Shown here: one piece after another, positions 34,790 through 45,078 of the stretch
Numbering within the stretch: the stretch's first letter is position 1
How the letters are laid out: every line of letters starts with the position of its first letter
Assembly: GCA_009823505.1 (NCBI GenBank)
Contig: VZQC01005595.1
Coordinates: 502,239 to 566,238 of the forward strand
DNA length: 64,000 nt
From: Rhizomys pruinosus
Lineage: Eukaryota > Chordata > Mammalia > Rodentia > Spalacidae
Reading direction: 5' to 3'
Translations under genes and position numbers: made by a program
Notes under the pieces: generated by a model
Seen by the model: only the letters and a program-made list of their open reading frames with translations
What the model was told of the DNA's origin: nothing
The model's database searches: none

Positions 34790-35145
34790 ACCTGCAGGAT
34801 CAAAAGGAGCAAGGAAAAGGGGGGAGGGAAAGAAGAAGCCGCCAGCAGCTTCTCCTGGGAACTGAAGCTAGAATGCAGAGCTTCAGTGCAGCTATGGAAG
34901 ACTTCCACAGCCCAGCCCAGCCCAATTACTTGTGCTGACTCAGGCCCTTGGCCTCGGGCTTTGGTAGCTGCCCTTCTGTGGCTGATCAGATTCCACCTTG
35001 AGACAGATTTCACAGACTGGTGGCCAAATGCAGGCCTCTGTCCAGTCAAAATCCAGCCAGCTAAATCAACACACAGTTCCTAGCCTGAAGGTATACAGTC
35101 TAACCTATATCCAGCCAAAATTTGCTAGCAGCCACCACAAGCCCC
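34790..35145 (-). mobile_element. Possible ERV leader/5' internal region
   Basis: On the minus strand, directly after the LTR-like block at 35146-35466, is 'ttggggcttgtggtgg', which resembles a proline-tRNA primer-binding site of class I endogenous retroviruses. The sequence beyond it is richer in GC and contains a 127-codon frame (34666-35049) with no recognisable gag motif. An old, partial provirus is one reading; an unrelated GC-rich stretch is another. Confidence 0.35.
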
Positions 35146-35466
35146 AAGACTTAAGAGCCTAATTTACATGCACACAGAAATTAATGAATTCAGGGACGCT
35201 ACAGATGATGGTGAAGGAAAATCCATTTATTCATTCACAGCACTTTGTTTTTATAAGCGAAGTGATGTCATATCTCAGGGCCTGGTTTCAGACCCCCTGC
35301 CTCATGTTCTGTAAATACAAGGAGTTCTTAGAGTTCAATCCCAGCGGGCTGTCTCACGGGTTTGTGAATGCAAGGAAATCAAGCCTAGGGCCAGGTTTCA
35401 GCACAAACAGACAAGCAGGTAATTTAGCACAACGTAGCCACAGGTGGCCTCTTTCTACCTACACTA
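35146..35466 (-). mobile_element. Possible ERV LTR
   Basis: On the minus strand it begins 'tgtaggtagaaagagg', has 'cttataaaaac' as a TATA box (35248-35259) and 'gaataaatgg' as a polyadenylation signal (about 35223-35236). The two signals are close together but in the right order. The 3' edge is uncertain and no target-site duplication is visible. Confidence 0.45.
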
Positions 35467-36180
35467 GTGTATAGTTCTATGTGCCATTTTGAAATTTAAA
35501 TGATTAAGAATGCATTTCATATAACTGTCCAAATTCTATTTTCTTCATAGATTTAGATCTACAATGATATTAGCATCAGTGCCACATAAGAAAGAAAATA
35601 AAAATGGAATTATAATACTAAAACTTTTATCACTTGACAGTCTTATAAATCTACATGGCATTACCAGTCATGAGTTGTGAAGCTGAGCATCAGTTAAGGT
35701 TATTTGACCAAAACATTAAAGATTAAATCATATTTGTACTCACTATACAGAACAGATGTTTAAATTAAGTGCATCAAAGGTAGAAAAAAAGATAAGGTAA
35801 TTTATTTCAAATACATGTCTAATATGTAGCTAAAATCTTATGTCACATCACTCGTCCATAAATATCTACCTATCCTCAGGGCCTTGCACATTCTAAGCAT
35901 TCAATCTACTGGTGAGTTTGCCAATCAAGTGTATCACAAGCATATAATACTTTTTATTTTGTGTTACAATGGGTACTGCTCAGCTCTTAAAAGTGACAAT
36001 TTAGACTATGTTTTCCTCTGCATTTCTAAATTTCTATTATCATAGAGAGCCAACATTAAAGAAATCTAACTTAGAACTTTTAATCTCTATTAATCAACAG
36101 ATTGTTTAAAGTTCAAAGTAAAACAGAACTTATATATTGCTGGGATATGTATATTTTAATGGTAAACCTCAATCATGAAT
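35467..36180. other. AT-rich interval, nothing recognised
   Basis: About 710 bases with no gene or clear repeat. Confidence 0.5.
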
Positions 36181-36785
36181 TTACAATCCCCTGGGAAATA
36201 GGCTTCTGAGAATGCCTATCTATGGGTGTGTCAACTGAAGTGGGAATCTATCCACTTTGAGTGGCTTCATTTCCTGGGTGGGTTTTCTGGACTGTATAGA
36301 AAAGGGGAAGACTGTAGGGAACAATCTGCTGAAGAGGGGGTGTGGCAGAATGTACAGACTGCAATTGGGGTGAATGGTGAAACTACAGCAATATAGACTG
36401 GACGCTTATTTGATCAACTTGATTGTACATACAAGCCCCTCCAGCTGGATGGTGGGAACCTTGGGCTGTGTGGGTTTGGGCACAACTGCTTGCAAATTGG
36501 TTTTATATGAAGGATGCTTGTACTCATAACTTATTACTTATTGTTAAAAAAATGAAATAAAAGAAAAGGGGAAGGCTGGCTGAGCACTGACATCCATCAC
36601 TCTCTGCTTCTTGATTGTGGTTTCAATTTGACCAGTTGCTTCAACGTCCTACTGCCCCTCATTCTTGCCAAAGGGGTGGTCCCCTAGCACTGTTGTTGGA
36701 AATAGATCTTTTCTCCCTTAAGTTGCTTTTTTCAGAATATTTTACCACAACAAGAAAATAAACTAAGGCACATTATCTAGAATTC
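36181..36785 (+). mobile_element. LTR-like rodent repeat interrupted by an X 3' end
   Basis: The left half (to 36297) has 'ccactttgagtggcttcatt' and 'ctggactgtatagaaaagg', a TATA-like area. The right half (from 36575) has 'ggctgagcactgacatcc', 'ctctgcttcttgattgtgg', 'cttaagttgcttttttcaga' and 'aaaataaactaagg', the usual 3' end of a common rodent LTR-type repeat. The halves join cleanly if the X insertion and one target-site copy are removed. Confidence 0.7.
36311..36561 (+). mobile_element. Element X, 5'-truncated 3' end with target-site duplication
   Basis: 251 bp match the reverse complement of about 21060-21290 in X copy 2. The insert ends in an A-rich stretch ('aaaaaaatgaaataaaa') and is flanked by a perfect 13 bp repeat, 'agaaaaggggaag', at 36298-36310 and 36562-36574. 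It lacks the last roughly 150 bp (L1-like part) of X copy 2, so polyadenylation or priming happened upstream. A 5'-truncated insert with tail and target-site duplication shows that X moves by L1-type target-primed reverse transcription and fixes its sense strand as plus here. Confidence 0.88.
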
Positions 36786-37627
36786 AAGTGAGCATTATTA
36801 AAAAAGTGGAGAGCTTACACATACGTAGAGTTTAAGCAAATTAAGTGCATATCTAGATATTTGTAGACAATGAAATTGCATCTAATGAGTACAGCATCCT
36901 ATCAAATTATCTAGATTACTTGAATCTGGATATTTACTGATTAAGACGTGGTAATGTTGAAGAAAGGATTAAAAGAGTGAAGTAAAAGGGGGATTTTCTG
37001 AATATTAATATTTATTTAACTATTTTTGATACTAATGACTTTTAATTTGCTATTAACAGATGATCTCTGTTATAAGTCATAGATATAAATGCTGTCATAT
37101 ACTTTTCAATTCTCTATGTATGTTGATTCAATGGGATCATATATCAATTATATTAGAGGTTATTGATAATATTCTTATTGCAAGTAATAGAATAATGAAG
37201 CAATTTCCTAATATTTGCTAACAACAAAAAATGTTATTGTGTTTTTAAATGTCCAAACAGTTAAAAACCTATCTAAACCTTATGTGATATGATTTTAGTG
37301 AAGTCTAGAATACTACATCTGAAAACTCTGGGGTAATTTATTTTGCATTTTCAAATTTAAAATACTTCAAATTTTTGAAACAGTGAATTCACTGATTATA
37401 TTTCTTAATGCTTTCATTGAATTATAAGCAATTCACTATCATTATAACACTTAAGCATATAAGTGAAATTATAGTTATTTTACTTGATAAAAATTACAAG
37501 TTATGTTTATTAAGAGTCAAAATCATATAGTAATTTATTGATAAACATGACACAAGAGGCAGACTACAAATATTCTATTATCTTTTAATTAAAATATAAT
37601 GTCCACATGTATTTACTACATCTGTAA
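36786..37627. other. AT-rich interval, nothing recognised
   Basis: About 840 bases with no gene or clear repeat. Confidence 0.5.
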
Positions 37628-37641
37628 CCAATCTATATTTC

Positions 37642-37855
37642 CTTTTTTTTATTTCTATGTGTATGTACATACTATCTGCATGTAGGCAGGTGCACCCATG
37701 TTGTGCAATGCTGCAGATGTCAGCGAGGGTGTCAGATTCCCCTGGAACTGGAGTTAAAGATGCTTCTTGGCCGCCATGTGGGTGCTGGGAATCGAACCTG
37801 GGTCTTCTGCAAGAGCTATAGGTGCTCTTAACTTCTAAGCCATTTCTCCAGCCCT
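37642..37855 (-). mobile_element. B2 SINE with 14 bp target-site duplication
   Basis: A complete minus-strand B2. Here 'ctggaactggagttaaag' occurs once, so this copy lacks the internal duplication. 'ccaatctatatttc' (37628-37641) and 'ccaatctgtatttc' (37856-37869) form the target-site duplication with one change. Confidence 0.94.
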
Positions 37856-37869
37856 CCAATCTGTATTTC

Positions 37870-39179
37870 TAGCTACATAGAGATTCATTTCACCAGATTA
37901 TTAGAGAATCTATTGTGTAAATCTTGGGTGTGCTAAGTTTAGGTATGAGGTGGCCATGAGATAAAGAGGCAGAATCAAGTGATGAAACAGAGCTTTGATA
38001 CACTGTCACCAAAAAGAAATCTAGTTACACCTTCTCATTAAGTGGGTTCCTTTTTCATCTGTCTCTAGATTAGTAGAATTATAACATTTTTCTGATTGAT
38101 AAATGAGCCTTATTTTAGGACAGTAATTATTTGATCACAATTTCTTTCAACCATATCATCTTAGAAATTTATCAACCTATGGTCATGATCACTGGTTCTT
38201 CGTCCTCATTATTTAAGTAGTCTTCTTTTCATCATCTGTGGAATGCACAACAGTTGCATCGTCATAAACATTTCCCACTCATTCTTTTAGTCTTCTTCAA
38301 GGACAATGCTGCTTCCTCATTAATATCAAAGCCATCAATGTAATTTTTTTCTTTTTAATTACACTTTTTACACATATATTTATTGTTATTAAACTTTTCA
38401 TACATTATTTTACAGTCCAATTTAGCCTGCTTCATAATTTGAAAAATTATTTACTACACATTTTAGGTATTTTATACAATATTTGTAGACTGTTTGGTTT
38501 GTATAGCATACTTTAATACATTTCAGTACTTGAAGTCTATCTTTGTCTTAATGTTTAGTTCTTTATTATATTTATGATTCCCTTCAAAAGCAACAAATTA
38601 GTTAGAAGTGTAGCTTTTCCTTATTGTCTACTGCATTTAATCAGGATCAGTTGAAACTTAGTGGAGTTTCTGGGTGTAATGGATAAAAGCCATTAGGAAT
38701 ATTGCCAATTAACTCAGATGCATTACCGTTTTTATCAGCCTTTAAACCAATGTTGTTTAATATGAACGTATTTACTTTTACTAAGTCCTAAAACACCCTG
38801 TATCCTGTAGACAGAGTCTGGGCAAAACTGGATACTTGTTGAACTCACGTCAATTAAAAATGCACCAATCGAATATATACCTGTGTCCCTCTCCCACCCC
38901 TCCCACCCTTCCCGTCCACATTAGCTTTAATTAAAAACTGTATAACAATTACTTTGGGATTGGTACAAACAAATGTTCTCCATAATTTTGCTGTCATATA
39001 GTATCACCTGGCAGCAATCTCTTTCACCTATAGGATGATTTCATTTAAAAATAAAGTTTGTTTCCCAAGTTAATCACACACAGTAACCCAAAACAGCATG
39101 GGTGAACTTGATGAAATCTGTGCGTTGATTCCACCCTTTAGGTATATATAATACAACTGCTTTTTTGAGACTCATGGGT
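37870..39179. other. 1.3 kb interval, nothing recognised
   Basis: AT-rich. A C-rich patch at 38888-38917 ('ctctcccacccctcccaccc') is the only compositional oddity. No gene or clear repeat. Confidence 0.5.
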
Positions 39180-40325
39180 CAAAAATAAAAACCTAAAATA
39201 AAAAAAGAGGGATATAGATAGATATGAAAATTTTTGTCAAAAAACCTTGCAATTCAAATCTTAAAACTAACTATGGGAAAGGATTTGTATGTTCCAACAG
39301 GCCAGAGTATCACCAACTTAATGGATGAGAAAGAAAATGCAGCTTTGCAGTGAGTAGGATGTACCAGAAAGTGCCAGCAGAAGGACTGACTCCTCTGGGC
39401 ATTGAAGGGAAGAAATGCCTCAGATTGCTGCAGACATCAGGCCCCCCTCTGGATCCTACTAGTAACAACGATTTTTAATGAATCCTAACGAAGCTTATCT
39501 TCTAGGTACTGCAAAGGTTTTAATACAAGGAGAGTTAAAACAAAGGTTTTAACTCCCCCCCCATTAGAATAAGGAGAAATATGATGATGATGAGGTCGTT
39601 CTCCAGCTGTAGATTGGAGGCAGCTCTTATAGAGGTATTCTCTTGTAAAATCGGTAAAACTGCCTTCTTTAATTGACTAATGGACATAGAAACTGTGAAA
39701 AGGATTATTCTCCATTCAGAACCAAATATAATGCTAAAGTCTCCTTAAGCTATGCACTTAAGCAAAATATATTAATACAGGAGCTCTGACATCAACAATG
39801 GATTATTCTACCAAGGAGATATTGGCCAGGGGATCCAAGCCCCCACAAATGGTAAAGGCTTCTTGCCTCCAAACTGGGATATCTGCAGGAAGAGAGGCGA
39901 TAAGGCCCTGCTGTTGAAGACCTGATATAAACATGGGAAAGATGTATGGAGACCACACCTGCAAGCATACGGATGGTCTCTGGAATGCCAGAGAGTGTTA
40001 CCAAAGGCCACTAAACCAATAAAGCAAATATAGGTCTCCCTGAGTCAAGCAAGACCCCTCCGTCAGCACCAGCTACACCTCATCTGCCTGGAAATACTGT
40101 GCAGCAGTGGCAGCCATATGTCTGTATATCCCAAATTTAATTGGCTATCAGCTCTCTCCTTGGAGGAATAACCTATGGCTGATGCCACAAGCTTGCATCC
40201 TCTAATGGTTAGGAGATGTTATAAACCACACGAAGACCCTGTCATACTTAACAGAAGAAAATGTAATTCATGGATTACCATACCATCCAAACATCTGTGT
40301 CTATACCTAAGTAACCTACCATAAC
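39180..40325 (+). mobile_element. Element X, copy 3 (inverted relative to copy 2)
   Basis: Starts 'caaaaataaaaacctaaaat', the same point as X copy 2, and follows it through the ATG-rich 'atgatgatgatga' block, the 'ccaataaagcaaatatagg' block and 'gtgtctatacctaagtaacc', then stops at 40325. About 600 bp of 3' sequence are missing and repeat Y begins at once. Loss of the 3' end is not what target-primed reverse transcription produces, so a later deletion or rearrangement is inferred. Confidence 0.85.
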
Positions 40326-40749
40326 ATGAAGGGTTCACATGCACAAGCTTCCTGAAAGCCTTGGTTTCTCTATGTGCGTGTACCTGCCCTGACTCGTACA
40401 ATCTATCTGCCCCCTTTTCTGCAGTGGTCCCTGAGCTGTGGTTGGGTGAGTTTTACTATGAGTCTTATCCAAGGATACGGCCTCTGCAGCCTCCTGTTCT
40501 TTAAAGGGCCAGTTGTGGGCTTCCATGTGCATCACACTCTTTTTCATAAGAAAGCTTTGCTGGTGAACTTGATCATTCTCACCAGGAAGTCCATCATATC
40601 TCCCTCCCAACATCATGTTCTTCTTCTGTTTTTATTTAGTTCTATTCCACTGAGTACTAAAGTGTTAGTCACATGTGAAGGGGGTGGTGTCATCCATTGG
40701 GGCAATGGAAACTTCCTTGACATTTTTTTTCTTCACATCAGTTTGGGAG
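40326..40749 (-). repeat. Repeat Y, copy 1
   Basis: On the minus strand it contains 'cagggaccactgcagaaaag' and 'agcccacaactggccc', shared with 47030-47480 (plus) and, more loosely, 60675-61260 (plus). A 127-codon open frame on the plus strand is antisense to these shared words and is partly mirrored at 47030-47290, which reflects repeat homology rather than coding. Family not named. Confidence 0.7.
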
Positions 40750-41117
40750 TGTATTAGTCACTTTTCTGTTGTGGTAAATACACCATGACCAAGGGAACTT
40801 ATAAAAAGAAGAATTTATTTGAGCTTATGATGATGGTTTCGGTTCTGGGGAATTAGAATCCATCGTGGCAGGAGGCATGGCGGAAGGAGCTGGAGCAGAA
40901 AGCTGAGGGTCCCATCTTCCAGTGAGCACAGGAAGCAAAGAGAAAGAGCAACTGGAGACTAGCAAGGCTTGTTAAACTCACTAAGCCCACCCCCAGTGAC
41001 ATACTTCCTCCAGCATGGCCACACCTTCTAAGATCACCCAAAACAGTGCTACCAAGTGGGGACAAAATATCTGAATATTTGAAGCCTATGGGGGATATTC
41101 TCATTCAGACCACCACA
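40750..41117 (+). repeat. Repeat A, uninterrupted copy
   Basis: 'tgtattagtcacttttctgt' to 'cattcagaccaccaca', about 370 bp, the same family as the split copy at 3296-4056. It contains 'caccatgaccaagggaactt' and 'cccccagtgacatacttcct'. No coding capacity. Confidence 0.8.
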
Positions 41118-41149
41118 GGGGTAATCCCCAAAAGTTTAGATAGTGAAGT

Positions 41150-42235
41150 GAAAATTGACAAGAACAAGGATGTTCATTTAAAATCTGTGTAGCAAAGAAA
41201 AAAAATCATCAAAACAAAAGGTTCTCTTATGACTTGGCAAGAAGTATTTGAAAAATATACATTTTATAAAGGGTATATCTCCAAAATGAATTAAACTCTT
41301 CTAACACAAGAGAAAATAAATAACCTGATTAAAATATGGGCAAAGTGCCAAACTGACATTTTCCAGATACAAAATAGAGATAACAAACAGGCTTAAAAGA
41401 GATGATTGAAGCCCATCGTGGTGGCACAAGCCTTTAATACCAGCACTCGGGAGACAGAGGCAGGTGGATCTCTATGAGTTCAAGGCCAGTCTGGTCTATA
41501 TAGTGAGCTCCAGGCCAGCTGGGACTAAAGGGAGACCCTGTCTCAAAAAGACAAAAAAAAAGAGATATTTCAGTTTACTAATAATCAGAGGAATGAAAAT
41601 CAAAACTACAATGAGATGTTGCTTCATCTTTGCCTAGTATCAATGATCGAAACCACAAAGGATAATACACAACAGAGCCCCTGTTCATTTCTTTTGGATT
41701 TAAACCAATATATTCATAATAAAAAAAAACATGATTGTTCCTATACAAGTTAAACATCATTAAACATTGTTAAACATCGAGTCAACGTCAGTAATGCCTA
41801 CTTGAAAGTATCCCCAAAGTATTTAGTTAACACCTTTGGACATGGGCAAATGTGCTCTAATTTTAATTGCAGCATTGTTTGCAAATGTCAAGATGTAGAA
41901 ATAATTGAAATAGCCAGTGAGAGATGAACAGATAAAGCATAGTACATTACACATATGTTTATATATGACTTTACTCACTCAAATATTAATAAACTATAAT
42001 ACTAAGAAATCTTAATTCTGACAAAATAAATAAACCCAGTGACAGCATGCTGAAGGAAATAACGACATGCAGAAACACAAATATATTACAGAATGCCGTA
42101 TATATGTCTAATCTAAAGAAGTTGCACTATTAAGAAAAGAGCCCAATGGTGGCCTCTAGGGACTAGGAAGTGGGGTATTTGAGAGGAGTTCATGGGGTAC
42201 GACTGTCAATTCAAAATTGGAAAGTTCTAGGGATT
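41150..42235 (+). mobile_element. Old L1 3' end (late ORF2 and 3' UTR), split by a B1
   Basis: 'ttaaaatatgggcaaagtgc' and 'aacaaacaggc' (before the B1), then 'aatgaaaatcaaaactacaa', 'tgagatgttgcttcatc' and 'agatgaacagataaagcat' (after it) are conserved late-ORF2 words in plus order. 'ggtggcctctagggactagg' fits the 3' UTR. It is heavily decayed and older than the other L1s. Confidence 0.7.
41404..41557 (+). mobile_element. B1 SINE with 9 bp target-site duplication
   Basis: A well-kept B1 from 'gattgaagcccatcgtggtg' to 'ggagaccctgtctcaaaaag', flanked by 'aaaagagat' at 41395-41403 and 41558-41566. It interrupts the old L1. Confidence 0.94.
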
Positions 42236-42242
42236 TATGTGT

Positions 42243-43180
42243 CAGTTTTTCCTTGCCCTCAGAGATCAACCAAGTCTTAGGGGATTATGCATGTGGGCAC
42301 CTCTTGAAATGTCCTACAGATGTGGGTCACCAGTCTTCCTGTTCAGGGCGGTCTTAGAGAGACACTAATGGGACTTCAACCACTGTCAAGTCTAAAGAGA
42401 GGAAAATCTACTCATGCTTCAGAAAAGGAAGCCTGGTCTAGCAAGACCTGCTTTTGTCCTTGAGTGGATGGAACTGGTAAATGAAAAGCCAAAAGAAGCC
42501 AGGAGCCCCCCCCAACCCTCCCCCCCCAAATCCCGAGTGACCCCTAAGGACCAGATCCTCAAGTGAACTTGAGAATACAAAAACCTTGGTTAATCTGGGC
42601 TGTGTGGCCTTAAGCACCCAAAAGGAAAGTCCAACCAGAAATAAATAATCAGTAAGACCAGAGGAACTGTACCGCAGACATAGAACTTGAGATCTTAGTA
42701 AAAAGATGAAAAGAATAAAGAGAAAGTACTATTGTTTGGCCTATCTCCAATTCTTCCTGACAAGTGCATCTACTCTGTGGCTGCCACCGCTTTTGGCACT
42801 CCTCAAAGTCATGAGACACAACTTTTTAACCTCCTAATATGGATTGAGGACTCATGTCTCTCCAAGAATCCTCCAAACCTTCAATGCTGAGATATGCAGC
42901 TTGTGGACTAAACAGCTAAGGGGATGTCAGCCTTGTCAGAGTGTAGACTGCCATTGTTGGACTACCTGGGCTGTATCATGGAGGCCAGTGCAGGGGGATC
43001 AAGACAGGATGCGTGCTTACTGGATTTCATTTTGAGGGACCATGGGAGGGAAAGACCCCAATGTGGAGCAAAAGTGCAGGATTGATGGTTGTGTTGTTTG
43101 GGGTTGCCAAGGAGGAACCTTCAAGCAATTCCTTAAGGGAAACATGGCATCTTTTAGGGAAGAAAAAAATAATCCTCCAA
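42243..43180 (+). repeat. Segment U, longer copy 2
   Basis: The first 245 bp match segment U at 28068-28296, and both start at 'ttccttgccctcag', so this is a real 5' edge. The remainder, to about 43180, has no counterpart in the window. It contains a C-rich run at 42508-42532 and runs into a TATG repeat followed by an L1 tail. It may be an LTR-retroelement fragment; the family is not recognised. Confidence 0.6.
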
Positions 43181-43186
43181 TTCAAG

Positions 43187-43254
43187 TGATATATGTATGT
43201 ATATAAGTAAGTAAGTATGTATGTATGTATGTATATATTTATGTATATATGTAC
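43187..43254 (+). repeat. (TATG)n/(TA)n microsatellite
   Basis: Mixed TATG, TAAG and TATA units over about 65 bases, just before an L1 tail. Confidence 0.92.
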
Positions 43255-43502
43255 ATATAATGTAGCTACACACGTTGAGGGGAAAAACAACAAAAGAACT
43301 GAACAAAAAAATCTCTGGAAAGACTCGGAAAAGATGCAAGACCTGTATGGCAGAGTTCAGGGACTTGGGTGGGATAGAGGGCATAGAAAGGGAAATGACT
43401 CTAGATTCGATCGAGAAATGATGCATTACCTATGGAAAAAGTTTAATAATGATTAATAATAATATTAATATTAATAATAATAATAATAATAATAATGAAA
43501 AA
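43255..43502 (+). mobile_element. L1 3' UTR fragment with (AAT)n tail
   Basis: 'gaactgaacaaaaaaatctc', 'aaaagatgcaagacctgtat' and 'ggcagagttcagggacttgg' follow the plus order of the L1 end at 59000-59130. The tail is an AAT repeat at about 43443-43497. Confidence 0.8.
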
Positions 43503-43768
43503 AATACACAAAGGGGGCTTGGAAGGGAACTAGGTGCAAACTACTAACCTAGCATATTTGAGTATGCAATATATGAAGCTTAGATTTCTAGTGTTAGGAT
43601 GGGTGGGGGAGGAAGAGAGAGAGAGAAACAGAGAAAGCAGAGAGAGAGAGATGGAAACAGAGTTTTTTAACAAAGGTTGGATAGGAAATTGTGCATATAT
43701 ATGCATATGTATATGTCTGTGTGTGCATTATATATATATATATATATACATATATATGTATATATATG

Positions 43769-43803
<35 letters not shown>

Positions 43804-43969
43804 AAAATATTTACTTTATGAAAAGGAGATTTCCTGTTCTTTGTAGCAAAATGTATGAACCCTAAGGATTATGGTAATTTGATAAGTGAAATAACTCCAA
43901 CACCCACATGAAAAATACTATGTAGAAACAGTTACTTACAGAATTTAGAAATATAAATAGAAAATAAAA
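43503..43969. repeat. Microsatellite-rich interval
   Basis: A GA-rich run at about 43611-43655 and alternating TA, TATG and TG tracts at about 43690-43803. The rest is AT-rich. The open frame over it is a tyrosine/isoleucine and valine/cysteine string produced by the repeats. Confidence 0.85.
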
Positions 43970-44245
43970 GGGCTGAAAAGACAGTTCAATCAATAAAGTG
44001 CTTACCACAGAAGCAGGGCTACTTGAGGTCAAACCTTAGTATCCATAGTAAAAGCCAGGTGTAATGACAAACATTTGTAATCTGGAGCTGATGAGACAGA
44101 GATAGGCAGATCCCTGGGTCTTTCTAGCCATTCAGTCTACATTCAGCCTAGCCTACATGCACCTTGCAGGTAAATAAGAAACTGTCTGAAAAGGAAATTT
44201 GTTCGTTGCCCCTGAGGAATGACACTTAATGCTATCCAATGGAAT
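43970..44245 (+). repeat. B4 SINE
   Basis: Head 'gggctgaaaagacagttcaa', B1-like middle 'agccaggtgtaatgacaaac', and the diagnostic 3' block 'cccctgaggaatgacactta'. Diverged. Confidence 0.82.
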
Positions 44246-44249
44246 GGAG

Positions 44250-44253
44250 AGAG

Positions 44254-44305
<52 letters not shown>
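44250..44305 (+). repeat. (GA)n microsatellite
   Basis: About 50 bases of GA directly behind the B4 3' block, which suggests origin from the SINE tail. Confidence 0.96.
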
Positions 44306-44307
<2 letters not shown>

Positions 44308-44417
44308 AATAGTTAATAGAACACTATTTGAGTTGAAAGTGCTGTGAGGGAAAATAGAAAATGAGAAACAAATCAGAAAATTTAAACATAGCTGTTGTTG
44401 ATTTTTAGTTAACACTT

Positions 44418-44653
44418 AAAATTATTTTATTTATATATTTATTGTTATTTTATGTGTATGAGTATAATGGCTGCATATATGTAAGTGTACCCATGTTATT
44501 CAATGTCCATAGAGGTTACAAGAGGGTGCTAGAGCCCCTGGATCTAGAGTTACAGATTGTACTTAGCCACCATATGGGTGCTGGGCACTAAACCCAGGCC
44601 TTCTGCAGGAACAGCCAGCCTTTATCTTAATGACTAAGCCATCTCTCCAGCAG
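44418..44653 (-). repeat. B2 SINE
   Basis: The plus strand has 'gactaagccatctctccagc', the antisense head, then, reading leftward, 'gcactaaacccaggccttct', the body with 'ctggatctagagttacag' and an A/T-rich tail. No internal duplication. Confidence 0.88.
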
Positions 44654-44949
44654 ATATGGCTTTTGTTTTGAATGAATAGTTTAGTGGCTTATTTGGTAGC
44701 AAGAAAATTATTTAATGTTGTTTCATTGGAACACACACAGAAATCCAGAACGTGATAAACACGATTGCTATTTGACTTTGGAAACCAGTTCTCTATGTTT
44801 ATACATACAATTTGAGGAATTGAATGTACAGCTACTTAGAAATACAATGTATATTACTATATATCTAAAGTATAGTATACATATTAAATTCCTTAAATTA
44901 TACTATAATAAGAAAATATATGGCCATTTACCTCTCAGACCACTTCATT

Positions 44950-45078
44950 TCTATATATATGTGTATATATATTTATATATATATGTGTATATATATGTGT
45001 ATATATATACACATACATATATGTGTATATATATATGTATATATATGTATATATAATATACATATTATATATATTCTT
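44950..45078 (+). repeat. (TA)n/(TATG)n microsatellite
   Basis: About 125 bases of TATA, TATG and TACA units. Open frames here are tyrosine/isoleucine strings of no coding meaning. Confidence 0.95.

Noticed and set aside
40374..40757. 127-codon frame, partly similar to the frame at 47030-47290
   Set aside because: Both lie in repeat Y and are antisense to its shared words. No domain, and the similarity is that of a decaying repeat.
43534..43821. Tyr/Ile/Val/Cys-rich frames here and at 44715-45132
   Set aside because: Translations of TA, TATG and TG repeats.
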